Source of the DNA: Fimenecus sp964540535
GTDB taxonomy: Bacteria; Bacillota; Clostridia; Oscillospirales; Acutalibacteraceae
DNA: 64,000 nt
NCBI GenBank assembly: GCA_964540535.1
Contig: CAZIMO010000005.1
Span: 1 to 64,000 of the forward strand
Direction: 5' to 3'
Part shown: piece by piece, positions 15,962-23,934 of the stretch
Numbering within the stretch: the stretch's first letter is position 1
Layout: the number at the start of each line of letters is the position of its first letter
The notes under the pieces: generated by a model
Told to the model about the DNA's origin: nothing
Seen by the model: only the letters and a program-made list of their open reading frames with translations
The model's database searches: none
Program-made: the position numbers and the translations under genes

Positions 15962-16687
15962 ATGAGATGTAAGATGACAATTTTAAACGTTTTAATCGCC
16001 TGTGAAGAAAGTCAACGGGTATGCACTGAATTTAGGAGATTGGGTCATAACGCATATAGCTGTGATATAGTTGATTGCTCCGGCGGACACCCCGAATGGC
16101 ATATTAAGCAGGATGTTATACCATTGCTTAACGGCAGATGCACATTTAAAACCTGTGACGGTGCAGTACATAAAATTGACGGTAAATGGAATTTAATTAT
16201 AGCTCATCCACCGTGTACTTATTTAACAAACTGTGCTACACGAAGTTATTCGTTGAGATGCACACCGGCAGAAAAAGTTGTTGAGCGTTGGGAAAGAAGA
16301 GCTTTAGCAGCAGTATTTTTTATGAGGTTTATTCTTGCGGAGTGCGAAAGAATAGCGGTTGAAAATCCTGTCGGTTTTATGAGCAAAGCATTTAGAAAAC
16401 CAGACCAAATAATTGAACCGTATTATTTTGCAAAGAATGAAAGTGATACGGAAAATTATGTTACTAAACGAACCTGTCTTTGGCTTAAAGGATTACCAAC
16501 AATCAAAGGAAACGAGCTGCCAAAACCGAAACTCGAAAAATATGTTACAAAAAGCGGAAAAGTAAAAAGCATTTGCTGGGAAATGAGCGTACACGGAAGC
16601 GACGCTCGTAGCAAAACCTTTCCCGGCATAGCCAAGGCAATGGCGGAGCAGTGGTCGGAATACATTTTAAACAATATGTCAAATTGA
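15962..16687 (+). CDS. Phage DNA (cytosine) methyltransferase-like protein
   Basis: The 241-residue protein starts with a Rossmann-type SAM motif, VLIACEESQRVCTEFRRLGH, followed by CDIVDCSGGHPEWHI. It carries AHPPCTYLTN near residue 82, resembling the Pro-Cys motif of C5-cytosine methylases. VENPVGFMSKAF follows near residue 135. The family is widespread in phages of Firmicutes and is usually annotated as a DNA cytosine methyltransferase. The second ATG at 15974 would be an equally possible start, since neither has a strong ribosome binding site. It is an orphan with no restriction partner. Confidence 0.7.
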   Translation: MRCKMTILNVLIACEESQRVCTEFRRLGHNAYSCDIVDCSGGHPEWHIKQDVIPLLNGRCTFKTCDGAVHKIDGKWNLIIAHPPCTYLTNCATRSYSLRCTPAEKVVERWERRALAAVFFMRFILAECERIAVENPVGFMSKAFRKPDQIIEPYYFAKNESDTENYVTKRTCLWLKGLPTIKGNELPKPKLEKYVTKSGKVKSICWEMSVHGSDARSKTFPGIAKAMAEQWSEYILNNMSN

Positions 16688-16702
16688 CACAAAAATATTA
16701 AG
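16672..16702 (+). repeat. Direct repeat copy 1 with palindrome TGTCAAATTGACA
   Basis: The end of the methyltransferase gene and the following bases read CAATATGTCAAATTGACAC then an A+T tract and ATTAAGTAA. The same block recurs at 18011, at the end of the ParB-like gene, so both proteins end in the residues NMSN. The core TGTCAAATTGACA is a near-perfect palindrome. Confidence 0.75.
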
Positions 16703-16718
16703 TAAAGGAAGTAAAGCA

Positions 16719-18026
16719 ATGTTACAGGAAATTAAAGTAAAGGATATATATCCGCACCCGCAAAATCCGAGAAAAGATGTAGGCGATGTGTCAGAATTGG
16801 CTGACAGTATAAAAAGCCAAGGAATATTTCAAAATCTTACCGTAATAAAAGGCGGTGCAGGAGTTCCCAACGGTGTTGATGGATACACCGTTATTATCGG
16901 ACATAGAAGATTGGCGGCATCAAAGCTTGCAGGTATTAAAACAGTGCCTTGCAGTGTTGTGGAAATGGATGAAAAACAGCAGGTGGCAACAATGCTGCTT
17001 GAAAATATGCAGCGTGCCGACCTTACAATTTATGAGCAGGCACAGGGCTTTCAGATGATGCTTGATTTGGGCGAAACAAAACAGAGCATTGCAGAAAAAA
17101 CAGGATTTTCAAAAACTACGGTTTACCGCCGTCTTGAGCTTGCGAAGCTCGATCAAGAGAAGCTGAAAAGTGCATCGGAAAGGCAAATCACTATTGCAGA
17201 TTTAGACAAGCTTAATCAAGTTGAGGATATTGAAACCCGTAATAAACTGCTGAATGATATTGGCAATCCTAATTATCAGTATGCTGTAAAACAGGCTATT
17301 GACGCTGAAAAACAAAAAAAGAAAGAAGATAAATGGCGTAAAGTACTTAAGGATGCAGGACTTACTGAAATCAATGACCGTTGGGATGACCGATATATAT
17401 CCTGCAATAGAAACAGTTTTAGCTGCGAAGCTGATTCAAGTAAATATGTTCGTGATGATGAACAATATTTCTGCATTAGTTACGGATGGATTTATTTCCG
17501 CAAAGACAAGGTTATTGATAAAGATGCTGATATAAAGAAAGCAGAAGAGCAAAAGAAACTTGAAAAAAAGCAAGCCCGCCGTAATCAGCTTGAAGAATTG
17601 ACAAAAAGAGCATATGAGCTTCGCAAAGAGTTCATTGATAATTTAAGCATTTCCTGCATCAAGAAGCATTTTGCAGATATAGTTGCATTTTGGATGTTTG
17701 AAGAATGTGTTGACAGCAATTATTTGGATGAAGAAGATATATGTAAAATTCTCAATGTAGATTATGAAAACGATGTTAATTACGAAAAAATCCTTAATAC
17801 CGTTAAAGAACATCCTGAAAAATATGTGTGGGAAATGATACTGCTTTATTTCGATGATGATAGTTCTGAAGGGTACTGTAATACTTGGAATGGGACTTAT
17901 GAAGAGAACGAGAAATTAACCGCTTTTTATGATTTGCTTGTAAAAATGGGTTATCAGATGTCCGATACGGAAAAACAGCTCCGTGACGGTACTTATGAAT
18001 TGTTTGAAAGCAATATGTCAAATTGA
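16719..18026 (+). CDS. ParB/Spo0J-like nuclease-domain protein
   Basis: The 435-residue protein has a ParB N-terminal domain: IYPHPQNPRKDVGDVSELAD and GHRRLAASKLAGIKTVPC (residues 7-90). A helix-turn-helix region with NMQRADLTIYEQAQGF and KTGFSKTTVYRRLEL (about 95-150) follows, in the order typical of ParB/RepB. The C-terminal 250 residues are acidic and helical with no known domain. No ParA lies nearby, so a role in replication or gene control is more likely than partition. Its stop is embedded in the second copy of a repeat shared with the upstream gene. Confidence 0.8.
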   Translation: MLQEIKVKDIYPHPQNPRKDVGDVSELADSIKSQGIFQNLTVIKGGAGVPNGVDGYTVIIGHRRLAASKLAGIKTVPCSVVEMDEKQQVATMLLENMQRADLTIYEQAQGFQMMLDLGETKQSIAEKTGFSKTTVYRRLELAKLDQEKLKSASERQITIADLDKLNQVEDIETRNKLLNDIGNPNYQYAVKQAIDAEKQKKKEDKWRKVLKDAGLTEINDRWDDRYISCNRNSFSCEADSSKYVRDDEQYFCISYGWIYFRKDKVIDKDADIKKAEEQKKLEKKQARRNQLEELTKRAYELRKEFIDNLSISCIKKHFADIVAFWMFEECVDSNYLDEEDICKILNVDYENDVNYEKILNTVKEHPEKYVWEMILLYFDDDSSEGYCNTWNGTYEENEKLTAFYDLLVKMGYQMSDTEKQLRDGTYELFESNMSN

Positions 18027-18042
18027 CACAAATATATTAAGT
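18011..18042 (+). repeat. Direct repeat copy 2 with palindrome TGTCAAATTGACA
   Basis: CAATATGTCAAATTGACAC and the following A+T-rich tract with ATTAAGTAA repeat the block at 16672. Each copy spans the last codons of a gene and the ribosome binding region of the next. Confidence 0.75.
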
Positions 18043-18056
18043 AATGGAGTATAACA

Positions 18057-18248
18057 ATGACAAACCGTGATCGTATTAAAAATATGAGTCCAGAAGAACT
18101 TGCAGAATTTCTTGATTATACAAATGACGGTGATTTCTTTGTCGATATTTGTCACGAAAAATATTGCAAAGATTTCAATAGAGAAACTCAATCTTGTTCT
18201 GGAAACTGTAAACCAGCAGTTATAAAATGGCTTGAAAGCGAGGCTTAA
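18057..18248 (+). CDS. Small cysteine-rich phage protein
   Basis: The 63-residue protein has an N-terminal helix (DRIKNMSPEELAEFLDY) and a Cys set ICHEKYCKDF and CSGNCKPAVIKWL that resembles a zinc-binding treble clef. It shares the theme IKNMSPEELAEFL plus KWLESEA with other short phage proteins. It lies in a run of three tiny Cys-containing genes. Ribosome binding site TGGAG precedes the ATG. Function unknown. Confidence 0.65.
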   Translation: MTNRDRIKNMSPEELAEFLDYTNDGDFFVDICHEKYCKDFNRETQSCSGNCKPAVIKWLESEA

Positions 18249-18253
18249 ACAGA

Positions 18254-18427
18254 ATGACCTGTAAGGATTGTATTCATTATGATGTGTGTTTAAGTCGTAT
18301 CAGCTATATGATGGGCATCGATGATTTAACAGGAGCGTTAATAACTGATATAGAGAAACGCTGTAAAAATTACAACGGCAGAAAAAGAGCTATCGAAGAG
18401 CAAAATAGGAGATCTAACAATGGTTAA
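18254..18427 (+). CDS. 57-residue cysteine-containing protein
   Basis: A short frame begins MTCKDCIHYDVC and contains IEKRCKNYNGRKRA, a Cys pattern like that of its two neighbours. It starts 5 bp after the previous stop codon and overlaps the next start by 8 bp. The tight packing and Cys motif argue that it is real, though its ribosome binding site is weak. Function unknown. Confidence 0.5.
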   Translation: MTCKDCIHYDVCLSRISYMMGIDDLTGALITDIEKRCKNYNGRKRAIEEQNRRSNNG

Positions 18428-18605
18428 ACATTTTTGTGATATATGCGGTAAAGAGATAAATATGAAAATTAACGGTGTAAGCGTTAGTTTTCGTGCAGAC
18501 AATATACATTTATTAAATGATATTAATGAGGACAAGCATCTCTGTATCGACTGTACAAGCAAAGTAAAAGAATTTATCCGAAATTCAGCGGAAAACCGTA
18601 AATAA
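18420..18605 (+). CDS. Small zinc-binding phage protein
   Basis: The 61-residue product opens with HFCDICGKEINMK and has a second pair, CIDC near residue 47, giving a four-Cys zinc site. A short basic helix follows. It overlaps the previous small gene and is followed by a strong terminator, so it ends this operon. Function unknown; such rubredoxin-like knuckles often bind nucleic acid or protein. Confidence 0.65.
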   Translation: MVKHFCDICGKEINMKINGVSVSFRADNIHLLNDINEDKHLCIDCTSKVKEFIRNSAENRK

Positions 18606-18610
18606 AAAAA

Positions 18611-18642
18611 GCAGCGGCTGCTCCGGGAAGAACAGCCGCTGC
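18611..18642 (+). terminator. Terminator-like hairpin after the early operon
   Basis: GCAGCGGCTG pairs with CAGCCGCTGC around a 12-base loop. The stem is very stable but is followed by ACAGTACATT rather than a T-run, so it may stall or protect mRNA rather than fully terminate. Confidence 0.65.
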
Positions 18643-18715
18643 ACAGTACATTATATATGCACTTTTCTAACACAAACAGTATATCATAATGTACTTCAAA
18701 AGTCAATAAAATCGG

Positions 18716-18765
18716 GCTAAAAAGGGCTAACCGGTAAGCCTTTGACGGGCTCGTAGTGTATAGTA
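18716..18765. other. Gap with short repeats ahead of the Rep gene
   Basis: The stretch contains two GGGCTAA repeats and the small hairpin GGCTAACCGGTAAGCC. There is no gene between 18606 and about 18805. Because an HUH-type Rep gene follows, it is a candidate place for a replication origin, but no nick-site consensus could be recognised. Confidence 0.25.
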
Positions 18766-18805
18766 ACAAATCAACTATTTTTAAAATAAAGGAGTACATA
18801 AAATA

Positions 18806-18886
18806 ATGAAAGATATTTTTGAAGTCACAGTCAGTCAAGTCATTGTCACTTATGCAAATCAGAGATATTATGCGACAGAGGGTTAA
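18806..18886 (+). CDS. Possible 26-residue leader peptide or truncated gene start
   Basis: An ATG with AAAGGAG 11 bp upstream opens a frame of only 26 residues (MKDIFEVTVSQVIVTYANQR then YYATEG). It ends inside the start of the next gene, which itself has no good ribosome binding site. This looks either like translational coupling or like a frameshift that split one gene. Confidence 0.3.
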   Translation: MKDIFEVTVSQVIVTYANQRYYATEG

Positions 18887-19196
18887 TATTCAAAACTTCG
18901 AGCGTTGGGAACGAAACCGAGTTGACGAGCTTTGCCTTATAATCGCCGAAGTCCTTAAAATGCCTGCTGATTACAGCATAAAGATAAACGGAACTCTGCT
19001 TCCAGTAAGTTTAGTGCAAGAAATCTTTTGGATGATTGATGAGCGACATATCGGAACTGTAATGGAACATTTTGACAAGATTGAGTACCGCGTCAATAAT
19101 AAACGGGCTTATCTTAAAACAGCTTTATATAATTCCGTGTTCGAGCTGGAACACAATTACGATAACGAAGCAAATGCGAGGGAAGAAAATGTTTAA
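18852..19196 (+). CDS. Phage protein of unknown function, start uncertain
   Basis: The C-terminal region (FERWERNRVDELCLIIAEVL, then MIDERHIGTVMEHFDKIEYR) is clearly coding and ends 8 bp inside the next gene. ATG codons at 18852 and 18870 are possible starts; neither has a ribosome binding site. Translation may depend on the tiny frame just upstream. The protein is helical and has no known domain. Its tight link to the Rep gene suggests a replication-related accessory role. Confidence 0.45.
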   Translation: MQIRDIMRQRVNIQNFERWERNRVDELCLIIAEVLKMPADYSIKINGTLLPVSLVQEIFWMIDERHIGTVMEHFDKIEYRVNNKRAYLKTALYNSVFELEHNYDNEANAREENV

Positions 19197-20091
19197 CGAA
19201 AAGAAAATAGTCAGCGGAAAGCTTCTTGAAGTTGATATTTATCCCTGTTGGTCTGACGGCCGTGCTATGCCTGTACGAGTGCCGAAGCAAAAAAGAAGTA
19301 CAGTTGAACAAGAGAAATACAACCGAAATCAAGCAATAAAAAAATCAGTGCACCTTATTAACGCTAATTTTGATGATAATGATTATATTTTAGTGCTTAC
19401 CTTTCATCCCTCAATGGCGCCGCAAACTATTGAAGAGCTTACCGACCTTATACGGAATTACATAAACAGACTGCGAAGAAGACGCAAAAGTGAATTAAAA
19501 CGTGTTATAAAAATGCTTAAACTTTTGCCCGATGATGAGAGCTTTGAGCGTCAGCGGAAAGAATTGCTCTTAAAAAAATCAAAGTTAGAAGCACCGTTAA
19601 AATATTACTATACCCGTGAAATGGTTACATATCAGAGGGGAGAATACAAGGGTAAGAATAATTTTCACGCTCATATTTTCATTACAGGCGGTATTGACAG
19701 AAACGAAATGGAAGAATTGTGGCCGTATGGTTCTCGTTGTAATGCGGATAGATTTCAACCGCACCGTTTCGGTCCCGAAGCTATGGCAAAATATATGATG
19801 AAAGACCCACAGGGTGCAAAAAGCTATATTTGTTCTAAAAACCTTGACAGAAGCAGTCTTATCAAACCTAAAGTTAAGCCTTTTAGAATGTCACCGGGCA
19901 ATGTTGCGAAAACGGCGCAGGAACGGGAAACTGACCGAGAGTATTGGGAAAAGAAATATAAGGGGTATCGCTTCATCCGTTGCTATTCCCGATACAATGA
20001 GCATAACGGACAGTGGTATATTTCCGTAATTATGTACCGAAATGATAAGGTTCTGCCCGAATGGAAATACGACGATTGGATTGTGTGGTAA
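19189..20091 (+). CDS. Rolling-circle replication initiator (HUH endonuclease, Rep)
   Basis: The 300-residue protein has the three Rep motifs: ILVLTFHPS near residue 65, the metal-binding NNFHAHIFITGG near 160, and a Tyr-containing helix FGPEAMAKYMMKDP near 200. HUH enzymes nick single-stranded DNA and start rolling-circle replication. They are typical of plasmids and small ssDNA phages, but relatives occur in Firmicutes prophages and integrative elements. The ATG at 19189 follows GGGAAGAAA. Two Lys/Arg-rich helices before the HUH motif (RLRRRRKSELKRV) fit DNA binding. Assignment rests on motif order rather than a database match. Confidence 0.7.
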   Translation: MFNEKKIVSGKLLEVDIYPCWSDGRAMPVRVPKQKRSTVEQEKYNRNQAIKKSVHLINANFDDNDYILVLTFHPSMAPQTIEELTDLIRNYINRLRRRRKSELKRVIKMLKLLPDDESFERQRKELLLKKSKLEAPLKYYYTREMVTYQRGEYKGKNNFHAHIFITGGIDRNEMEELWPYGSRCNADRFQPHRFGPEAMAKYMMKDPQGAKSYICSKNLDRSSLIKPKVKPFRMSPGNVAKTAQERETDREYWEKKYKGYRFIRCYSRYNEHNGQWYISVIMYRNDKVLPEWKYDDWIVW

Positions 20092-20147
20092 GTTTATTAA
20101 ACGAGTAAAAGTAGAATTTTAATTCAGCGGAATAAAAGGAGTTGCTT

Positions 20148-20543
20148 ATGACTTTAGAAAAACTGAACGAATTGCGTAGGGGTATCGTTACGCTGAAAAA
20201 GCTTCAGTCGAGAATTGAAGAGAAAAAGCGAACTGCGGAGAGTGCTTCCCAAAATCTTTCGGGAATGCCCTCCGCTAAAGGCGGTTGCAACGGTAAAGAA
20301 AATATTATTTTGTCTTATATTGACGATGAAAAAGAACTTGAAAGACTATGTGAAGAAATGTCAGCGGCATACTCCGAACCTTTAGCATACATAATGAGCA
20401 TTGAAGATCCTGCAATTAGGCTTATTTTTCATTACCGATTCATCAGCGGATATTCGTGGAATAAAGTCGCCGTATTGCTTGGCGGCGGAAATAATAAAGA
20501 TAGTGTGTATAAGCAAGTCAAGAGATATTTAGCAAAAAATTAA
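20148..20543 (+). CDS. DUF1492-like phage transcription regulator
   Basis: The 131-residue protein begins with a coiled coil (LNELRRGIVTLKKLQSRIEE) and ends in a sigma-like helix-turn-helix segment IRLIFHYRFISGYSWNKVAV followed by LLGGGNNKDSVYKQVKRYL. DUF1492/RinA-type proteins sit just before the terminase and are thought to activate late gene transcription. The start at 20148 has AAAGGAG. The position just upstream of terS fits the family. Confidence 0.75.
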   Translation: MTLEKLNELRRGIVTLKKLQSRIEEKKRTAESASQNLSGMPSAKGGCNGKENIILSYIDDEKELERLCEEMSAAYSEPLAYIMSIEDPAIRLIFHYRFISGYSWNKVAVLLGGGNNKDSVYKQVKRYLAKN

Positions 20544-20546
20544 AAG

Positions 20547-20630
20547 TTGTCACTTTTGTCACTTTTTTTCGAGCTATAATATAAAATGTGAAATCAAGAT
20601 GATAAAGCACTCGTCAAAGGGTGCTTTTTA
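20547..20630 (+). promoter_or_regulatory. Putative late promoter and hairpin before the terminase genes
   Basis: Two direct repeats TTGTCACTTT (20547 and 20556) precede TATAAT at 20575-20580, with spacings (22 or 13 bp) that do not fit an unaided promoter. This is what an activator-dependent late promoter could look like. A hairpin AGCACTC/GGGTGCT with T residues follows near 20608-20630. The upstream DUF1492-like protein is the obvious candidate activator. Confidence 0.4.
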
Positions 20631-20652
20631 TTATGCAAAAGGAGGAATATCT

Positions 20653-21135
20653 GTGAGCAAAAAAGCTGAAAATGGATTAACAGAACAGCAGGAAAAATTC
20701 TGCCGGGAATATGTATTAGACTATAACGGAACGCAGGCCGCTATTCGTGCCGGGTATTCCGAGAAAACCGCACGAAGCCAAGCATCAAGGCTGTTAACAA
20801 ATGATGACATTCTCTCGCGCGTACACGCGATACAGATTATAGAGCTAAAAAAATTATCGGTTACTCCCGAGTCGGTTGTGATGCGATATTTAGAGATTTA
20901 CGACCGTTGTATGCAGGCAACACCTGTTATGGAGTGGGATTATAATGAACATAAGCTTGTTGAAACAGGCGAGTATGTATTCGATTCCAAGGGTGCTATA
21001 AATGCGCTGTCTAAAATCGGAGATTATTTGGCAATGTTTACAAAGAAAATTGAGCATAGCGGAAAGATTGACACCGAAAACAGCGAGCTTGCAGAGATTT
21101 TAAAACAGTTAAAGGCTCGGAATGGTGCTGAATGA
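20653..21135 (+). CDS. Phage terminase small subunit
   Basis: The 160-residue protein recognises phage DNA for packaging. It begins with LTEQQEKFCREYVLDYNGTQ and AIRAGYSEKTARSQASRLL, the Terminase_2-type helix-turn-helix; the C-terminal part is a helical oligomerisation region. The GTG start at 20653 has a strong GGAGGA site, whereas the longer frame from 20599 runs through the hairpin. The stop overlaps the large-subunit start (ATGA). Confidence 0.92.
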   Translation: MSKKAENGLTEQQEKFCREYVLDYNGTQAAIRAGYSEKTARSQASRLLTNDDILSRVHAIQIIELKKLSVTPESVVMRYLEIYDRCMQATPVMEWDYNEHKLVETGEYVFDSKGAINALSKIGDYLAMFTKKIEHSGKIDTENSELAEILKQLKARNGAE

Positions 21136-22457
21136 TATTAAGCGATAAATATTTACACTTTTTGCAATCGAATGCAAATGTAGAGGTACTCGAAGGCACT
21201 ACTTTTGCAGGAAAAACAACGGTCGGCGTTGTCAAGTTTATGTTTCGGGTTGCACAAAGCAATAAAAAATTCCACATTTTATCGGCTCTTGATTTGGGTA
21301 CGCTTGAAAAGAATATTATAAATGCTGAGCTTGGTATTCTTGATATTTTCAAGAATGAAGTTGTGTATAAATCAAGCGGTGACGGCGAAATCACCCTGCC
21401 GCATATGAAATACAGAACTCCGAGCGGAATAAAAATTATATATACTCTCGGCTATGATAATAAAGCCCGTTGGAAGAAAGCCCTCGGCGGTCAGTACGGA
21501 TGCGTTTATATCGATGAAGCGAACATTGCAGATATGGAATTTATCCGTGAAGTGTCTATCCGATATGATTATATGATGATGACGCTTAATCCCGATGACC
21601 CGTCACTGCCGATTTATGAGGAATATATAAATCATTGCCGACCGTTGCCCGAATGGAAAGACGGCACTCCGCCCGAAATGCTTGAACAGCTTAAAGAAGA
21701 CGCAAAAGACGGTTGGGTGCATTGGTATTTTACTTTTGACGATAATGCAGGATTAAAGCCCGATAAGCGAGAACAGCTTCTCAGCGGAACTCCGAAAGGC
21801 ACAAAGCTTTATAAAAATAAAATTTTAGGCTTGCGAGGCAGGGCAACAGGTCTTGTATTCGATTTGCAGGATAAAAATATTATAAGCATTGATGAAGCGA
21901 AGAAATATAAATACATACTTTTTTCCTGCGGTGTAGATACGGCATATTCCCAGCAAAGCGAAGATACATTCGCCTTTGTGTTTACAGGCATTACAGAATG
22001 CAGAAAGAAAATTACTCTTGATTGCGAAGTCCATAACAATAAAACGAGGAAAACACCTCTAACGCCAAGCGATATACCGAAGCTGTTGGTGGATTTTCTT
22101 GAAAGAAATAACGAGCTGTGGGGTTTTGCGAAAAATGTTTTTATTGATTCAGCGGACCAAGGAACAATTTTAGAGTGCCAAAAGTATAAAAAACAGCACG
22201 GATTGATTTACAGCTTTAATCCTGCGTGGAAAAAGACTACTATTATCAACAGAATAAAGCTTCAAAGCGGTTGGATGGCTCACAATGATTATCTTATAGT
22301 TGAAAACTGTAAGGCGAACATTGATGAGCTTAATTTATATTCTTGGAAAGAGGATAAAAACGAACCCGAAGACGGTCACGACCACACAATAAATGCCGAC
22401 CAATATTCGTGGCTGCCGTTTAAAGATAAAATCGGAGGAATAAAAACAGATGGGTAA
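21132..22457 (+). CDS. Phage terminase large subunit
   Basis: The 441-residue motor-nuclease translocates and cuts DNA during packaging. The ATPase part has a Walker A-like EGTTFAGKTTVGVV near residue 22 and the Walker B CVYIDEANIAD near residue 130. The nuclease part contains GVDTAYSQQSEDTFAFV near 270 and the acidic residues VFIDSADQGT near 340 and DGHDHTINADQYSW near 420. Length and motif order match PBSX/XtmB-type terminases. It overlaps the portal start by 8 bp. Confidence 0.93.
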   Translation: MILSDKYLHFLQSNANVEVLEGTTFAGKTTVGVVKFMFRVAQSNKKFHILSALDLGTLEKNIINAELGILDIFKNEVVYKSSGDGEITLPHMKYRTPSGIKIIYTLGYDNKARWKKALGGQYGCVYIDEANIADMEFIREVSIRYDYMMMTLNPDDPSLPIYEEYINHCRPLPEWKDGTPPEMLEQLKEDAKDGWVHWYFTFDDNAGLKPDKREQLLSGTPKGTKLYKNKILGLRGRATGLVFDLQDKNIISIDEAKKYKYILFSCGVDTAYSQQSEDTFAFVFTGITECRKKITLDCEVHNNKTRKTPLTPSDIPKLLVDFLERNNELWGFAKNVFIDSADQGTILECQKYKKQHGLIYSFNPAWKKTTIINRIKLQSGWMAHNDYLIVENCKANIDELNLYSWKEDKNEPEDGHDHTINADQYSWLPFKDKIGGIKTDG

Positions 22458-23934
22458 GATAAATGAAAGGGTGAAAAAAATGATTTTGAATTGGCTTGAT
22501 ATTCAGCCAGCCCCCATAACTACGGTAAGCTTGACCGAACGGTTGCCGTTTGAGTTGAAAGCTATCGAAAGCCAAATTTGGTATAGGGGCGACGCTATGG
22601 AGCTTGATCAGTTTTATAAGCAGACAAAAAACGATAAAATAAACGGCGCGCGGTTTTGGAGCGCATCAACCAACGCAAGCACCCGAAAAATACATACAGG
22701 CTTACCGGCAATGATTATTGATACTTTGGCATATCTTGTAAAAGCGGATATGGATAAAATCAAGTTCAAAAATAATATCGGTGAAGAAAAGTGGAACAAA
22801 ATATGCAAAAACGAGCATTTTGATTTTGCTGACATTGTGGGTGCTGGCATTGTAGGAGCGTTGGTATCGGGCGACGGTGCGTGGAAAATATCCGTAGACC
22901 AAGATGTTTCAGATGTGCCGATTGTTGAATTTTATTCAGCGGAACGGGTTGAATACGAAATTAAGCACGGCATTATATGCGGAATTGATTTTATTACAGA
23001 TATTCCGTATAAAAGAAAGACTTTGAAACTGAAAGAAAAATATCGCAAGGGTGCGGTTTCGTATGAATTATACGATAGCGACAGACTTCTTGATGAAAAA
23101 CTTCTTGAAAAAATTACAGGTTTATATAATATTTCTTATGAGGAAAAAGGCAAATTCTGTATGGCTGTGCCGTTCAAGATATATAACAATCCAAAATACA
23201 AAAACCGTGGTAAAAGCATATTGGAAGATAAGCTTGACGACTTTGACGCATTTGACGAAATTGTTTCGCAGTGGCTGCAGGCATACCGCATAGGCAGGGC
23301 GCAGAAGTATATTCCCGAAAATCTTATACCACGAAATACGGTGAACGGCGAGCTTAAACCGAGCAATCCCTTTGATAATGAGTACATAACGGTTGAACAG
23401 GTCGTAAGCGAAACAGGGGCAAGCGATAAAATTCAAGTGGTACAGCCCGAAATACCTTACGAGGCTTTTCTTTCGGGATATGTTAATTATCTTGATTTGT
23501 GTTTGCAGGGTATTATATCTCCTGCTACATTGGGTATTGACCTTGGAAAAATGTCTTCAGCTGACGCACAGCGTGAAAAGAAAGATGTCACAGGCATAAC
23601 AAGAAATACCATAACAGAAAGGCTTGAAAAGGTTTTACCCTCTCTTATTTGTGCAATTTTGAATACATACGATATTATGCAAAATAATGCGTCAGAGGAA
23701 TACGAACCCGAAATATCGTTCGGTGAATACGGCGCTCCCGACTTTGACAGCCGTGTTGAAACAGTTGGCAAGGCGGCCATGAATAACACAATGTCTATCG
23801 AAACACAGGTGAGAGAACTGTGGGGTTCGAGCAAAGATGAAAAGTGGATTTCAGCGGAAATTCGCCGAATTAAAAGCGAAAAAGGTATTGAAGCTGTTGA
23901 CGAACCGAGAATAGGTGAGAGCCTTGACGCATAA
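22450..23934 (+). CDS. Phage portal protein (SPP1 gp6-like)
   Basis: The 494-residue protein forms the dodecameric channel through which DNA enters the head. It shows the N-terminal segment ELKAIESQIWYRGDAMELDQ and FKNNIGEEKWNKI, and the long helical C-terminus (ITRNTITERLEKVLPSLICA). The portal family of phage SPP1/A118 has this size. It overlaps the next gene by 20 bp. It contains a 20-bp sequence (23344-23363) that is found again at the broken right end of the prophage. Confidence 0.88.
   Translation: MGKINERVKKMILNWLDIQPAPITTVSLTERLPFELKAIESQIWYRGDAMELDQFYKQTKNDKINGARFWSASTNASTRKIHTGLPAMIIDTLAYLVKADMDKIKFKNNIGEEKWNKICKNEHFDFADIVGAGIVGALVSGDGAWKISVDQDVSDVPIVEFYSAERVEYEIKHGIICGIDFITDIPYKRKTLKLKEKYRKGAVSYELYDSDRLLDEKLLEKITGLYNISYEEKGKFCMAVPFKIYNNPKYKNRGKSILEDKLDDFDAFDEIVSQWLQAYRIGRAQKYIPENLIPRNTVNGELKPSNPFDNEYITVEQVVSETGASDKIQVVQPEIPYEAFLSGYVNYLDLCLQGIISPATLGIDLGKMSSADAQREKKDVTGITRNTITERLEKVLPSLICAILNTYDIMQNNASEEYEPEISFGEYGAPDFDSRVETVGKAAMNNTMSIETQVRELWGSSKDEKWISAEIRRIKSEKGIEAVDEPRIGESLDA
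23344..23363 (+). repeat. Portal copy of the 20-bp repeat found at the prophage end
   Basis: AACGGCGAGCTTAAACCGAG is exactly repeated at 26154-26173. Matching bases continue on both sides (ATAC and GT before it, AAT after it), so the shared block is about 30 of 35 bases. Confidence 0.8.

Noticed and set aside
16719..18026. ParB-like gene as evidence of a plasmid partition system
   Set aside because: No ParA and no clustered parS-like sites were seen. In phages, such proteins occur without partition roles.
18611..18642. Stable hairpin as an attenuator or riboswitch
   Set aside because: It has a simple stem and loop with no conserved ligand core. It follows the last small gene of an operon, where a terminator or 3' stabiliser is expected.
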